This document shows, in pieces, positions 44,784 to 53,988 of a stretch of 64,000 nt of DNA. This DNA is from JABLTI01 sp035528035 (GTDB lineage Archaea; Asgardarchaeota; Heimdallarchaeia; JABLTI01). Position numbers and translations under genes: made by a program. Positions within the stretch are counted from its first letter, which is position 1; each line of letters starts with the position of its first letter. Location of the stretch: assembly GCA_035528035.1 (NCBI GenBank), contig DATKZI010000014.1:383410-447409 (forward strand), in the 5' to 3' direction. Under the pieces are notes generated by a model, which saw only the letters and a list, made by a program, of their open reading frames with translations, was not told the origin of the DNA and did not search any database.

Positions 44784-46121
44784 ATGAATGAAGCAATTTT
44801 TACTGAAACAATAGAATTATTACAAGAACTAATACGAAATGAGTGTGTTAATCCACCCGGAAGTGAATTAAAAAGTATAAAGACTATTGAAAGTTTCTTG
44901 AAAAGAAAGGGCATTGATTGTGAGATTTTTGAGTCAGCACCTAATAGAGGTAATTTAATTGCCCGGATAAAAGGAACTGGAACGGGGTCTAATCTTTTAT
45001 TTGGACCATCTCATGTTGATGTAGTGCCAATTGATAAACCTGAAGATTGGAGTGTACCACCATTTTCAGGTGATATTAAAGATGGTTTTGTTTGGGGGAG
45101 AGGAACCCTTGATATGTTATTCATTGTTGCAGCTCAAGTTCAAGCATTTAGTGTTCTTAAAAAAGAAAATTTCAAACCAAAGGGTGACCTCATTCTAGTA
45201 ATTGTTTCAGATGAAGAGATGGGTAGTAAAGTAGGAATTGAGTGGTTACTTGAACGTTTTCCTGATAAACTCAAAACATCATATGCTGTATCTGAGTTAG
45301 GTGGAATTCATTTATCTGAAAATAATGTAGGATTTTTTGTAGGAGAAAAAGGTGCTTCTTGGCTCCGTATGAGTTTTCTTGGCACACCACAACATGGTTC
45401 TATGCCTTACAAATGTGATAGCGCTATAATAAAAGCTTCAGCTGCTGTACAAAAACTAGTAAAATATAACACTCCTGTAATTACTAAATATATGAAATCT
45501 AGTTTACGAGGTTTTGGTTATAGTGCATTTATTAGATTTTTAATAACGAGAAAAATCCTTTTACCAATGTTTCTAAAATTAATCAATAAGAAAGATCAAG
45601 GATTAGCTAAATCAATTCATAGTTTAACTAGGATGACCATTTCACCTAATGTTCTTACTGGTGGTTTAAAAGCAAATATCATAGCAGCTAAATCTCATAT
45701 CGATTTAGACATCAGAACCCTACCAAATCAGGATTTTGATTATATAATGAAACATTTACGAAAAGCTTTAGGAAAAAAATTATTCAAAGAAGCTACAATT
45801 GAATTAATAAAAGAAGAAGGATCAATAACTTCCTTTGGTAATTCAAGTTTATTTAACTCTGAATTGACATTGGCAATTGAGAAAGCAGTAAATAAAATTT
45901 ATCCTGGGTCTCTATTCATTCCAATGCTTTTACCTGCAGCAACTGATTTGAGGTTTTTAAGAGAGCATAATGTTCAATGCTGTGGATTTTCACTATTCGA
46001 TCTAGAATCTACTTTTAAAGATATTTCAGCTAATGCTCATGGGATAAATGAAAGGATTTCTCTAAAAACAATTGAACAAACAACACTGATTCACTATTAT
46101 CTTGCAAAGGAGCTTTTATAA
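44784..46121 (+). CDS. M20-family metallohydrolase (ArgE/DapE-like)
   Basis: The 445-residue M20 amidohydrolase/peptidase has zinc ligands in GPSHVDVVP, GRGTLDM (bridging Asp), SDEEMGS (catalytic and metal Glu), PAATDLRFL and ANAHGINERI (His). The lid/dimer domain lies between about 190 and 300. Such enzymes cut N-acyl amino acids or dipeptides. I chose ATG 44784, which has AAGGAG eight bases upstream, over the in-frame ATG 44763 that overlaps the UPF0216 stop. It ends at a hairpin shared with the convergent methyltransferase gene. Confidence 0.9.
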   Translation: MNEAIFTETIELLQELIRNECVNPPGSELKSIKTIESFLKRKGIDCEIFESAPNRGNLIARIKGTGTGSNLLFGPSHVDVVPIDKPEDWSVPPFSGDIKDGFVWGRGTLDMLFIVAAQVQAFSVLKKENFKPKGDLILVIVSDEEMGSKVGIEWLLERFPDKLKTSYAVSELGGIHLSENNVGFFVGEKGASWLRMSFLGTPQHGSMPYKCDSAIIKASAAVQKLVKYNTPVITKYMKSSLRGFGYSAFIRFLITRKILLPMFLKLINKKDQGLAKSIHSLTRMTISPNVLTGGLKANIIAAKSHIDLDIRTLPNQDFDYIMKHLRKALGKKLFKEATIELIKEEGSITSFGNSSLFNSELTLAIEKAVNKIYPGSLFIPMLLPAATDLRFLREHNVQCCGFSLFDLESTFKDISANAHGINERISLKTIEQTTLIHYYLAKELL

Positions 46122-46138
46122 GGCTCCTAAATTTTTTG
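46108..46138. terminator. Hairpin between convergent M20 and methyltransferase genes
   Basis: AGGAGC (46108-46113) pairs with GCTCCT (46123-46128) around a 9-base loop. It spans the M20 stop and the methyltransferase stop. ATTTTTT follows on the rightward strand, supporting termination of the M20 transcript. The overlap with both stop codons makes it possibly bidirectional. Confidence 0.5.
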
Positions 46139-48526
46139 TACTGATTTCTTCAATCTATTATTAACTAATTCAATAGCTATTTCATAAATCTCTTTAATCT
46201 CTGAATCATTAATTCCTAACCAATTAAATAATAATTTATCTAGAGCTAATCTATCCTCCAATTTTAACTCTGAAAATAAAGAATTTATCTTATTTTTTAA
46301 CATCACATTAGTTTTTTCTATAATTTTGTTGCGCAATTTTTCCGGTAACATACTAGGATCAATTATTGGTAGAACTTTAAAATCATTAATCGAATATTGT
46401 AAGGCTCCTTTTCCTAGTGATGTTCTGCCAAATATCTCAAGCATGATATAATTAAATGTAGAATTTAGAAGACCTAAAAGTAATATTAAATCCTTTTTTA
46501 TAGACTGATTTAGAAGCAGACCGTAAAAGGTTTGATCTTCTATAATTCCTGAATCTGAATAACAAAAAAAGAATCGACGATCAAAAAAGCGTACACAAAA
46601 AATATCCGCTGGAGGGATTTTCGGGAGAGTGTACCAATAAGGAAGATGAGTTTTTACGGAAGGAACATTAGGCCATAAAATACCTTCCTTTGTTTGCTGT
46701 TTAGCTTGTGTAAGTTGATTTTCACCCCATTCAATATACTTCAATGCTCCTATTTTGTTTTCATTTCTAAGAATTTCTTTAGATTTATCACAAATGAAAA
46801 TCTTGTACTTGAGTGAATCTTCAGAAATATAATATGATGAAATTTTCTTAGGACTTTTTAAGAGTGGTATAAGAAATTCAGATTCTATTGAATACTCCAA
46901 TCGGGTCTCTTCATTGACAATGAAAAAATCATTTAAACCTGTTTTTATTGGATATCTAATTATTCCAATGGAATCAAAGTTTGTTAATTTTTCTTGATTA
47001 TTTTCTAATATCTCAACAATTTTTCTTGGAGCTCTAAAATAATATGAACTCCATTTATTTTTGTAGCTTTTATTATTAGCTAAATTAGCATAGAGAATTT
47101 TCTGTTGTATATTAAGTACATCAATTTCTTTTGTAGGAGCATGTGAGATTTTCTGTGAAATGAAAGAATTTGGATTATTTTTGATAATTTCATTGATAGA
47201 TTTTTTGAAGATTTCAAAACGAACGTAATTATCCTCAGATAAATGAGCATTCAATTCTTTAGTTAATATTACTATGACAGTATTTATTGCACTACTGAAA
47301 GATTTAGAAAAAATACTTGTCTGTATAGAATTAAATTTAAAATTCTCTAGCAGGATTTTCCGAAAATTATTACCAAATTTAGAATCCAACCAAGAATTTG
47401 ATGTGATAAAACATAATAGCCCATTTTCTTTCAACAAACTTAACGCTCTATAAAAGAAAAATACATAGAAATCACTTTTACGATTTTTGGGAATAATTAT
47501 TTTATTATCAAAAAAAACTTCAAGTCTATCAATTATGAATGATTTATAATCATCATTTATTATTTGTGAATCATTTGAGATTGTGAATTGTTCTTGCCTA
47601 ATATAAGGAGGATTGCCAATAACGATATCAAACAAAAAATCTGTTTTATTGAATTTTATCTTAAAATCCTCAATTAAAGCATTACTTTTAAACAAATTGC
47701 ATGAAAGATTTTTTTCTAGTTTTATTTTATTTGCTAAAAGATAGGCGTATAATCTTAGTTTAGCAATAGCTAGTGCTTCGTTGTTTATATCCAATCCAAA
47801 AAGATTTTTTTGGATTAAAAGTAAAAATGTCTTATCTTTATCAAATGGCTTTTTTGCTAGTGCTAATAGTTCTCGATTTAATCTAAATAAAAGTTGGATG
47901 AAACCAACAATAAAAGCACCTGATCCACAAGCAGGATCAATTATACGAATCTCATTAATTTGCGATATAAGAGTCTTGATTTCGTTTTCAGTTAATTTCA
48001 ATAAAGCTAATTTATCATAGTTCCATATTAATTGACCCAATTTTATTTTATCAATTTTTGTTGTGTTAGATAAATGATAATATAATGCTTCAGCACACAT
48101 AAATTCAACTTCTAAATGTGAGGTATAATATGAACCACTTTTTTGCTTTGTTTCAAGATGAAGTGATGTTTCAAAGATTAAGGAAAATATGTATGGAGTA
48201 ACAAATTGATGTGATTCTGAATCCTCTAATAATGAAAAATTAAAAGGTGAGATAAGCTCTTCGGATATCAGAGGCAAGATTTTGTGTTTTAGTTTGTCAT
48301 TAAAATATCCTTTGAAAGCATTCAAAGGAAGAAATACTTCTTTATCGAATAAAAAATTAAGTTGGAATTTATCAATTAATGCTTTCTTTACCAAGAAATA
48401 ATAAAATTCTCTAAGCTGAATTTCAGGGACATTAGAGTAATTGCTTAAAATACGATTTTCTATTGAGAGATACTTTTCGATAAATTGTTCTAAAACTGAA
48501 AGCTCATTAGAGTGTTTTATAATCAT
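46127..48526 (-). CDS. Eco57I/TaqI-like adenine DNA methyltransferase
   Basis: The 799-residue gamma-type N6-adenine methyltransferase is of the Type IIG/Eco57I kind. Motifs are GSYYTSHLEVEFM (motif X region), DPACGSGAFIVGFIQ (SAM-binding motif I) and IVIGNPPYIRQEQ (catalytic NPPY). The C-terminal half (about 480-780) resembles the TaqI target-recognition domain (LLGLLNSTFNYIMLEIFGRTSLGKGALQY). Type IIG enzymes normally have an N-terminal PD-(D/E)XK nuclease; the first 130 residues show no such motif and no nuclease gene is adjacent. It may therefore be an orphan modification enzyme, or part of a split system with parts outside this window. Confidence 0.87.
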   Translation of the reverse strand: MIIKHSNELSVLEQFIEKYLSIENRILSNYSNVPEIQLREFYYFLVKKALIDKFQLNFLFDKEVFLPLNAFKGYFNDKLKHKILPLISEELISPFNFSLLEDSESHQFVTPYIFSLIFETSLHLETKQKSGSYYTSHLEVEFMCAEALYYHLSNTTKIDKIKLGQLIWNYDKLALLKLTENEIKTLISQINEIRIIDPACGSGAFIVGFIQLLFRLNRELLALAKKPFDKDKTFLLLIQKNLFGLDINNEALAIAKLRLYAYLLANKIKLEKNLSCNLFKSNALIEDFKIKFNKTDFLFDIVIGNPPYIRQEQFTISNDSQIINDDYKSFIIDRLEVFFDNKIIIPKNRKSDFYVFFFYRALSLLKENGLLCFITSNSWLDSKFGNNFRKILLENFKFNSIQTSIFSKSFSSAINTVIVILTKELNAHLSEDNYVRFEIFKKSINEIIKNNPNSFISQKISHAPTKEIDVLNIQQKILYANLANNKSYKNKWSSYYFRAPRKIVEILENNQEKLTNFDSIGIIRYPIKTGLNDFFIVNEETRLEYSIESEFLIPLLKSPKKISSYYISEDSLKYKIFICDKSKEILRNENKIGALKYIEWGENQLTQAKQQTKEGILWPNVPSVKTHLPYWYTLPKIPPADIFCVRFFDRRFFFCYSDSGIIEDQTFYGLLLNQSIKKDLILLLGLLNSTFNYIMLEIFGRTSLGKGALQYSINDFKVLPIIDPSMLPEKLRNKIIEKTNVMLKNKINSLFSELKLEDRLALDKLLFNWLGINDSEIKEIYEIAIELVNNRLKKSVQKI

Positions 48527-48674
48527 AATATTTTCAAATTAAAATGCTTCATTTTGACTAAAACTATTTTGGTTTCTTATCAGTCAAACTATGAAAGCAA
48601 ATATATGTGAAAAACTAAAATGTATATTAGGAGATTATTAATAATCCAGATAATCAGTAATTGAGAGGATTACT

Positions 48675-49496
48675 TTGAATCATCAAAGTGCATTAAAGAG
48701 GTTTAAACAGAAATTTAGTTTAGTAACTACTATTAGCCTTTTCTTTTTTGCAGGTATTAACCTAAGTCAGACTACAGTGACGAAAGCTAATTTTATTTTA
48801 GAGAATGATACCAATATTTCTACTAGTTTCAATTCTAAGGCTGGTGAATCTCTAACGAATCCTATTGATATTACATTAGGTTTGACAATGGGTTCATTTA
48901 ATGGTTCTTTAGATGATTATTACTATAGAATATACTTGGCTGTTTCTTATGGATTAATTAATTTCTCTTTAACTGGGGAGAATGAAACAGATTTCGACTT
49001 AATAATCTATGATCCAAATAAAGATCCTTATGCGGGTAGTATGAATCCTACTTCGCAAGAAGAACTAATTACTAATTTAAGCATTGATGGATATTGGTTT
49101 ATTCGTATTAGAAGATTTATTGGTTATGGAAATTTTAATTTGACAGTATCTCTTTATGTTCCAGAATTTACTTCAGAAACACCATCCTCAACACCATTTG
49201 AGCTTGGTATAGGTTTGATTGTGAGTTTAATTATTATTGGAGTTTTATTCACGGGAGGTGGAATCTACATCGGTATAATTTTCATAAAAAGAAAAAAACA
49301 AGAAGTAAGTTCAGCTGAAAAAAGAACCGTTATTGAAACTTCAAAATCTAAAACCGATATTGCAGAAGAATTAATTGAAAAACCAAAGGAAAAGGAGAAA
49401 AAAGAGAGAATAATTGATAAAGAAAAATTGGCTAAAGAGTTAGATGAAAAAGAATTATCAGGATATTCTTTTACAGCAAAAGATGAAAATGAATAA
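48675..49496 (+). CDS. Secreted, membrane-anchored protein with PPC-like domain
   Basis: This protein of 273 residues has an N-terminal signal (LVTTISLFFFAGINLSQTTV). A beta-sandwich domain follows that fits the bacterial pre-peptidase C-terminal (PPC) pattern: FNGSLDDYYYRIYLAVSYG, a DFDLIIYDPNKDPYAGS turn and a closing GNFNLTVSLYVPE strand. A membrane helix (about 178-202) and a long Lys/Glu-rich cytosolic tail (about 70 residues) complete it. It is an adhesion-like or sensing surface protein by design; no catalytic domain. The start is TTG at 48675 with GAGAGGAT upstream. Followed by two rightward genes with tight spacing. Confidence 0.78.
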   Translation: MNHQSALKRFKQKFSLVTTISLFFFAGINLSQTTVTKANFILENDTNISTSFNSKAGESLTNPIDITLGLTMGSFNGSLDDYYYRIYLAVSYGLINFSLTGENETDFDLIIYDPNKDPYAGSMNPTSQEELITNLSIDGYWFIRIRRFIGYGNFNLTVSLYVPEFTSETPSSTPFELGIGLIVSLIIIGVLFTGGGIYIGIIFIKRKKQEVSSAEKRTVIETSKSKTDIAEELIEKPKEKEKKERIIDKEKLAKELDEKELSGYSFTAKDENE

Positions 49497-49509
49497 AGGT
49501 GCAAATTAA

Positions 49510-49830
49510 ATGTATGTTGTTTGTGTTACAGTATATGTAAAAAATGAGTTTGTGGAGAAATTTATCGAGGCATCATTAGATAATGCTATGAACACAAGAA
49601 ATGAATCTTTAAATTTACGATTTGATGTTCTACAATGTTTAGATGACCCAACCAAATTTTTCTTATATGAAGTATATCATGATGAATCGGGATTCATAGC
49701 TCACAAGGAAACTGAACATTATAAAAGATGGCGTGAAAAAGTTGAACCAATGATGGCTAAACCTCGAGAAGGAGTTAAGCATAAGAACATCTTTCCAACA
49801 ACAAAAGATGCATTTATTGCTAAAATATAA
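49510..49830 (+). CDS. ABM-fold monooxygenase-like protein (LsrG-like)
   Basis: The 106-residue dimeric alpha+beta barrel is of the antibiotic biosynthesis monooxygenase (ABM) group. Its opening YVVCVTVYVKNEFVEKFIEA, the RFDVLQCLDDPTKFFLYEVY strand pair and the HKETEHYKRW helix match LsrG, the autoinducer-2 degrading isomerase, and related quinol monooxygenases. It touches the iron alcohol dehydrogenase gene directly (stop 49828-49830, next start 49831 or 49855), so the two act in one operon. Small aldehyde or hydroxyketone metabolism would fit both, but this is inference. Confidence 0.83.
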   Translation: MYVVCVTVYVKNEFVEKFIEASLDNAMNTRNESLNLRFDVLQCLDDPTKFFLYEVYHDESGFIAHKETEHYKRWREKVEPMMAKPREGVKHKNIFPTTKDAFIAKI

Positions 49831-51048
49831 TTGCTTCAGATTAGTGGTGTTAAATTGAACGATAATAATTTGCGGTTTGATTTCTTAGCAACACCTCAAA
49901 TAATATTTGGACAAGGTAGATTTGAAACAATAAAGGAATATTTAACGACTTTCGGAACAAAAATATTGGTTGTTGGTAGTAAAAGAGCATTGGATCAGCC
50001 AATAATTAAAGATGTTTTTTCTATTCTTACTCTTAAATCTGGTTTTGAATTTGAAACAGTAATAATTCATGGAGAACCTGATACTGAACAGATAGATGCT
50101 GGAGTACAAATTGGTTCTCAACAAAATGCTTCTTCAGTAGTTGGTATTGGAGGAGGAAGTGCTATTGATGCAGGAAAAGCTATTGCTGCGCTACTAACGA
50201 ATGGTGGGAAAGCAAAAGACTATATGGAAGTCATTGGTAAAGGGATGAATATAATCAAGCCACCCCTTCCTTTTATAGCAGTGCCAACAACAGCTGGAAC
50301 TGGAAGCGAAGTAACAAAAAATGCTGTTATATTATCAAAAGAAGATAAATTGAAAGCAAGTATACGAAGTCCTTTACTTGTACCCAAAATAGCGATAATA
50401 GACCCAGAGTTAATGGTTTCGTTACCAAAAGAGATAACAGCTTATACTGGACTAGATGCATTAACCCAATTAATTGAAGCCTATACCTCAAATAAATCAC
50501 AACCACTAACCAACGCACTAGCAAGAATAGGAATTCTTCGAGCTTCTAAATCATTGATCTTTGCTTATGAAAATAGCAAAGATATTGAGGCTAGAGAAGA
50601 TATGGCTATGGCTGCCATGTTAAGTGGAATCTGTTTATCAAATGCAGGATTAGGTGCAGTTCATGGATTAGCAGGTCCTATTGGTGGTATGCTGAACATT
50701 CCACATGGATTGATTTGTGGTGCATTATTACTACCTGTTATCAATGTAAATATTGGTACTATGCTTCTCCAGGTTCCTTACCCTGAAACTTTATTGAAAT
50801 ATGCTCAATTGGGTGAACTATTTGGTGGGTTAGAATTTGAACCTCTTAAAATACAAGTTATTCATTTAGTTAAGCAATTAGAATTTTTAATCAAATCATT
50901 GCATATAGCAAAATTATCGGATTATGGATTGAAAGAAAACAAGTTTGAAGAAATTATTAGTAGAGCCCAATTATCATCAAGTATGAAATATAATCCAGTA
51001 AAACTTACAGATGATGATTTATATAGAATTTTAACTAAAGCTCTATAA
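49831..51048 (+). CDS. Iron-containing alcohol dehydrogenase
   Basis: The 405-residue group III alcohol dehydrogenase has NAD(P)-binding GGGSAIDAGKAIAALL, the VPTTAGTGSEVTKNAVI strand and metal-ligand motifs TGLDALTQLIEAY, AGLGAVHGLAGP and MLNIPHGLICGALLLP. Such enzymes reduce aldehydes or oxidise small alcohols. I list the TTG directly after the preceding stop; a second TTG at 49855 has GGTG at a better distance and would remove eight residues. It is coupled to the ABM-fold gene upstream. Confidence 0.92.
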   Translation: MLQISGVKLNDNNLRFDFLATPQIIFGQGRFETIKEYLTTFGTKILVVGSKRALDQPIIKDVFSILTLKSGFEFETVIIHGEPDTEQIDAGVQIGSQQNASSVVGIGGGSAIDAGKAIAALLTNGGKAKDYMEVIGKGMNIIKPPLPFIAVPTTAGTGSEVTKNAVILSKEDKLKASIRSPLLVPKIAIIDPELMVSLPKEITAYTGLDALTQLIEAYTSNKSQPLTNALARIGILRASKSLIFAYENSKDIEAREDMAMAAMLSGICLSNAGLGAVHGLAGPIGGMLNIPHGLICGALLLPVINVNIGTMLLQVPYPETLLKYAQLGELFGGLEFEPLKIQVIHLVKQLEFLIKSLHIAKLSDYGLKENKFEEIISRAQLSSSMKYNPVKLTDDDLYRILTKAL

Positions 51049-51165
51049 TAAAAAGACCTTTTTCTGATTATATAACCTAAATACATAACTATTTTAAACC
51101 AAATTTGAAAATTAAAACAGTGTTTGGCATTATTCAATTTTGTTATCTATTTAGGTGACTTATCT

Positions 51166-52485
51166 ATGTATACTAACCATTTATATGACAATCTACCAAA
51201 GAAGATAAAAGCATCAGCAAATGATAATCTAAATTATTTTCTTCGTAGTGGGACTGATCAGCAGATTAATTTTGTCTTTCATTTAGATGGCTATGTTGAT
51301 CCTAAACTAATGAAGAAAGCAGTTCGATTAACAATGGATGCTGAACCCGTTCTAGGTTGCAAATTTGTAAAAACGAAAAGAAGGTCTTATTGGGTTAGAC
51401 GAAATGATATAGATGAGTTGGATTATTTTGAATTAATAAAAATTGAGAATCCAGAGGTTGAAGTTAAAAAATTTATTTTATCGCAAATTAACCCTAGTTT
51501 AGATTCGCTTCTTAAAATAAGAATTTTTAGAGGTACAAAGGATATTTTAGTGATAAAATCCGACCATAGCGTTATGGACGGTGGTGGATTCTATGATTAC
51601 TTATCGCTTCTTTGTAATATTTATAATAATTTAGTAGTGAATCCAAATTATCAAGTAACACCTAACCTAAATACAAATAGAGAATTAAAACAAGCTTTGA
51701 AACATCACAGTTTTATTAAGAAAATAAAATCACTGATTCTTGAAAAAGGCTATAGCCCAACTTGGTCATTTCCATATATTGGTAGAGGAAAAGAAAAGAA
51801 AAATTTTGTTTTAAAGAAAATAGATAGTGAGAATTTCCAACAAATTAAGGATTATGGTAAACAAAAAGGTGCTACATTAAATGATATGTTTCTCACAGCA
51901 TCATTCAGGGCACTTTTTAAATTGAAAAAACCATTAGAAAACAAAAAAATGACCATAGCAGTTCCTACTGACCTAAGATCATTTATGCCAGAGAAAAAAG
52001 CTAATACGATCGCAAATTTGGTTTCTACAACTTTTGTAAGTTTAAAATATAATGCTGAAATGACTTTTGATGATATGCTTCATAGTATAAGCCAACAAAT
52101 GATTAAGAAGAAAAAGATCCAACTTGGACTTGGTTTAATGTTTATGATAAATAATTTGTTCAGATTTAGATATATTACTGTTGAACGATTTGCCAATAAA
52201 ATTTACCAAGGATTATATCGCAAAGGGAAAATGCATCCAATAATAACAAATGTTGGTATGATTGATTCAGTAAAAAGATTCTTTGGATCGATTAATGTTG
52301 AAGATGCCTATATTATTACCCCAATTAATTGGGCTCCAAATTTTAGTATGGGGATAAGTTCATACAACAAAAAAATCAGCCTAAGTATTGGTTATTGTGA
52401 AGATTCTTATGACAAACTAACAATTGAATTATTCTTAGAACTATTTTTGGATGAATTACTAAATCAATATACAAATACTAAGTAA
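51166..52485 (+). CDS. Condensation-like acyltransferase (BAHD/wax-ester/NRPS-C superfamily)
   Basis: This 439-residue protein of the CoA-dependent acyltransferase superfamily has the active-site motif HSVMDGGG (HxxxDG) in the first half. The structural stretch MTIAVPTDLRSFMPEKKANTIANLVSTTF, here near residues 262-290 (part MTIAVPTDLRSFM), is typical of alcohol acetyltransferase and condensation domains. Such enzymes join an acyl group to an alcohol or amine. No carrier protein or adenylation domain is adjacent. I chose ATG 51166, with AGGTGA seven bases upstream, instead of TTG 51124. Its product may be a lipid or small ester; unproven. Confidence 0.75.
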   Translation: MYTNHLYDNLPKKIKASANDNLNYFLRSGTDQQINFVFHLDGYVDPKLMKKAVRLTMDAEPVLGCKFVKTKRRSYWVRRNDIDELDYFELIKIENPEVEVKKFILSQINPSLDSLLKIRIFRGTKDILVIKSDHSVMDGGGFYDYLSLLCNIYNNLVVNPNYQVTPNLNTNRELKQALKHHSFIKKIKSLILEKGYSPTWSFPYIGRGKEKKNFVLKKIDSENFQQIKDYGKQKGATLNDMFLTASFRALFKLKKPLENKKMTIAVPTDLRSFMPEKKANTIANLVSTTFVSLKYNAEMTFDDMLHSISQQMIKKKKIQLGLGLMFMINNLFRFRYITVERFANKIYQGLYRKGKMHPIITNVGMIDSVKRFFGSINVEDAYIITPINWAPNFSMGISSYNKKISLSIGYCEDSYDKLTIELFLELFLDELLNQYTNTK

Positions 52486-52663
52486 TCTATCTCAATTTTA
52501 AAAGAGAATTTGATAAATTTTCTTCTTTTTTCCAGCTAAGAAGATAGTTTTTGGAATAGATTGCTAAAAATAAAAGAAAATGCCTAAATGGTAGTATTCT
52601 CTTTATGATATAATTATAATGAATTAAAATAACTTAATATTAAGAAAAAATATTATTCATGAG

Positions 52664-53737
52664 ATGATAATCTTGAAAGTCATGACTGTGGTTGGTGCAA
52701 GACCAAATTTTGTTAAAATGTTTACTCTAATCAAAGCAATTAAGAAAACAAAACATATCAATATCCTTGTGCATACTGGTCAACATTATGATTTAAATAT
52801 GTCTGATATTTTTTTCAAAGAAATGGATATCAAAATGCCTGATTATAATCTTGAAGTAGGTTCTGGTTTGCATGGAGAACAGACTGGTGAGATTTTAAAA
52901 AGAATAGAAAAGGTCATTCTTTCAGAAGAACCTGATGTTGTTATCGTTCCAGGTGATACTAATACAACTATAGGTGCTGCACTTGCAGCTACAAAATTGC
53001 ATGTTAAGGTTGCTCATCTAGAAGCTGGCTTGAGAAGCTTCGATCGGAAGATGCCTGAAGAAATAAACAGGATATTAACTGATCATTGTTCTGATATTCT
53101 TCTTTGCCCAACTGATTTGGCTGTTAAGCAATTAAAAAAAGAAGGAATTACTACAAACGTTCATCTTGTTGGGGATACGATGTTTGAATTAGCAAAACAA
53201 ATGGAAAACAAAGTAGCGAATGTAAAACTTCCAGAGGAAATTCCAAAAGAATATATTCTTTCAACCATCCACAGGGCTGAAAATACCACTGATGAAAAAT
53301 TACCAATAATTATGGAAGAATTGATGAATATTGATTATCCAATTGTTATTCCTTTGCATCCTAGAACAAAAAATAAATTGGTAAACTTAAATTTACTAGA
53401 GAAATTGGAAAAGCATCTAATTATTATAGAACCAGTTGGTTTTTATGAATTTTCAAAATTGCTAAAAGACTCTTTGGCTGTTATTACAGATTCAGGTGGG
53501 GTACAGAAAGAAGCATATTGGCATAAGAAACCATGTGTCACAGTACGAGATAGTACAGAATGGTGGGAGACAATTAACGCCGGAGGCAATATTCTCTCAA
53601 AGGTTAATGATATAACAAATAAATTAAAATTTATGATGCACAAAGAAATCATATTTAAAGATGATCTTTATGGTTTTGTCGACACAAGTGACAGAATTTT
53701 AAAAATCTTACAAGAGACTATTGAAGAACAATCTTAA
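52664..53737 (+). CDS. wecB: UDP-N-acetylglucosamine 2-epimerase (non-hydrolysing)
   Basis: The 357-residue GT-B-fold enzyme makes UDP-ManNAc from UDP-GlcNAc. Signature stretches are VVGARPNFVKM near the start, LVHTGQHYDLNMSD, VIVPGDTNTTIGAALAA, VAHLEAGLRSFDRKMPEEINR, STIHRAEN and the C-terminal ITDSGGVQKEAYW. The His and Glu residues of the active site are present. It serves surface glycans or N-glycans. It lies just upstream of a family 2 glycosyltransferase, which would use its product line, but that gene is interrupted. Confidence 0.93.
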   Translation: MIILKVMTVVGARPNFVKMFTLIKAIKKTKHINILVHTGQHYDLNMSDIFFKEMDIKMPDYNLEVGSGLHGEQTGEILKRIEKVILSEEPDVVIVPGDTNTTIGAALAATKLHVKVAHLEAGLRSFDRKMPEEINRILTDHCSDILLCPTDLAVKQLKKEGITTNVHLVGDTMFELAKQMENKVANVKLPEEIPKEYILSTIHRAENTTDEKLPIIMEELMNIDYPIVIPLHPRTKNKLVNLNLLEKLEKHLIIIEPVGFYEFSKLLKDSLAVITDSGGVQKEAYWHKKPCVTVRDSTEWWETINAGGNILSKVNDITNKLKFMMHKEIIFKDDLYGFVDTSDRILKILQETIEEQS

Positions 53738-53896
53738 AATTAGAAAATAGAAATAACACACAAATCATAAAAAAGTAACTAATAGGTTAGCAATTATCTT
53801 ACCCTTCTTCCTTTATAACATTGTAACTAAGGAATATCTTGTATTAACAATTAATTCTCAAAAAATTATTTTACCTTTGTAGAATTGTTAGGAATT

Positions 53897-53916
53897 TTCT
53901 CTTTTTAAAAAGAGAA
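53897..53916. other. Perfect 20-base palindrome before the glycosyltransferase
   Basis: TTCTCTTTTT/AAAAAGAGAA forms a perfect inverted repeat, followed by a run of A, about 70 bases upstream of the broken glycosyltransferase. It could be an operator or a weak terminator of wecB; no function is shown. Confidence 0.3.
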
Positions 53917-53988
53917 CAAAAAAAAATAAGTATAATCCAAATAATATAACATAAAATTCATTTATATTATCTTAAGAAGATAATTGCT

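Noticed and set aside
46127..48526. BREX or other multi-gene defence island around the methyltransferase
   Set aside because: The neighbours are a peptidase-like hydrolase and a secreted protein; no BrxC, PglZ, nuclease or helicase gene is present.
52486..52663. tRNA or small RNA gene before wecB
   Set aside because: The gap is uniformly AT-rich, with no cloverleaf arms or GTTCGA-type loop.
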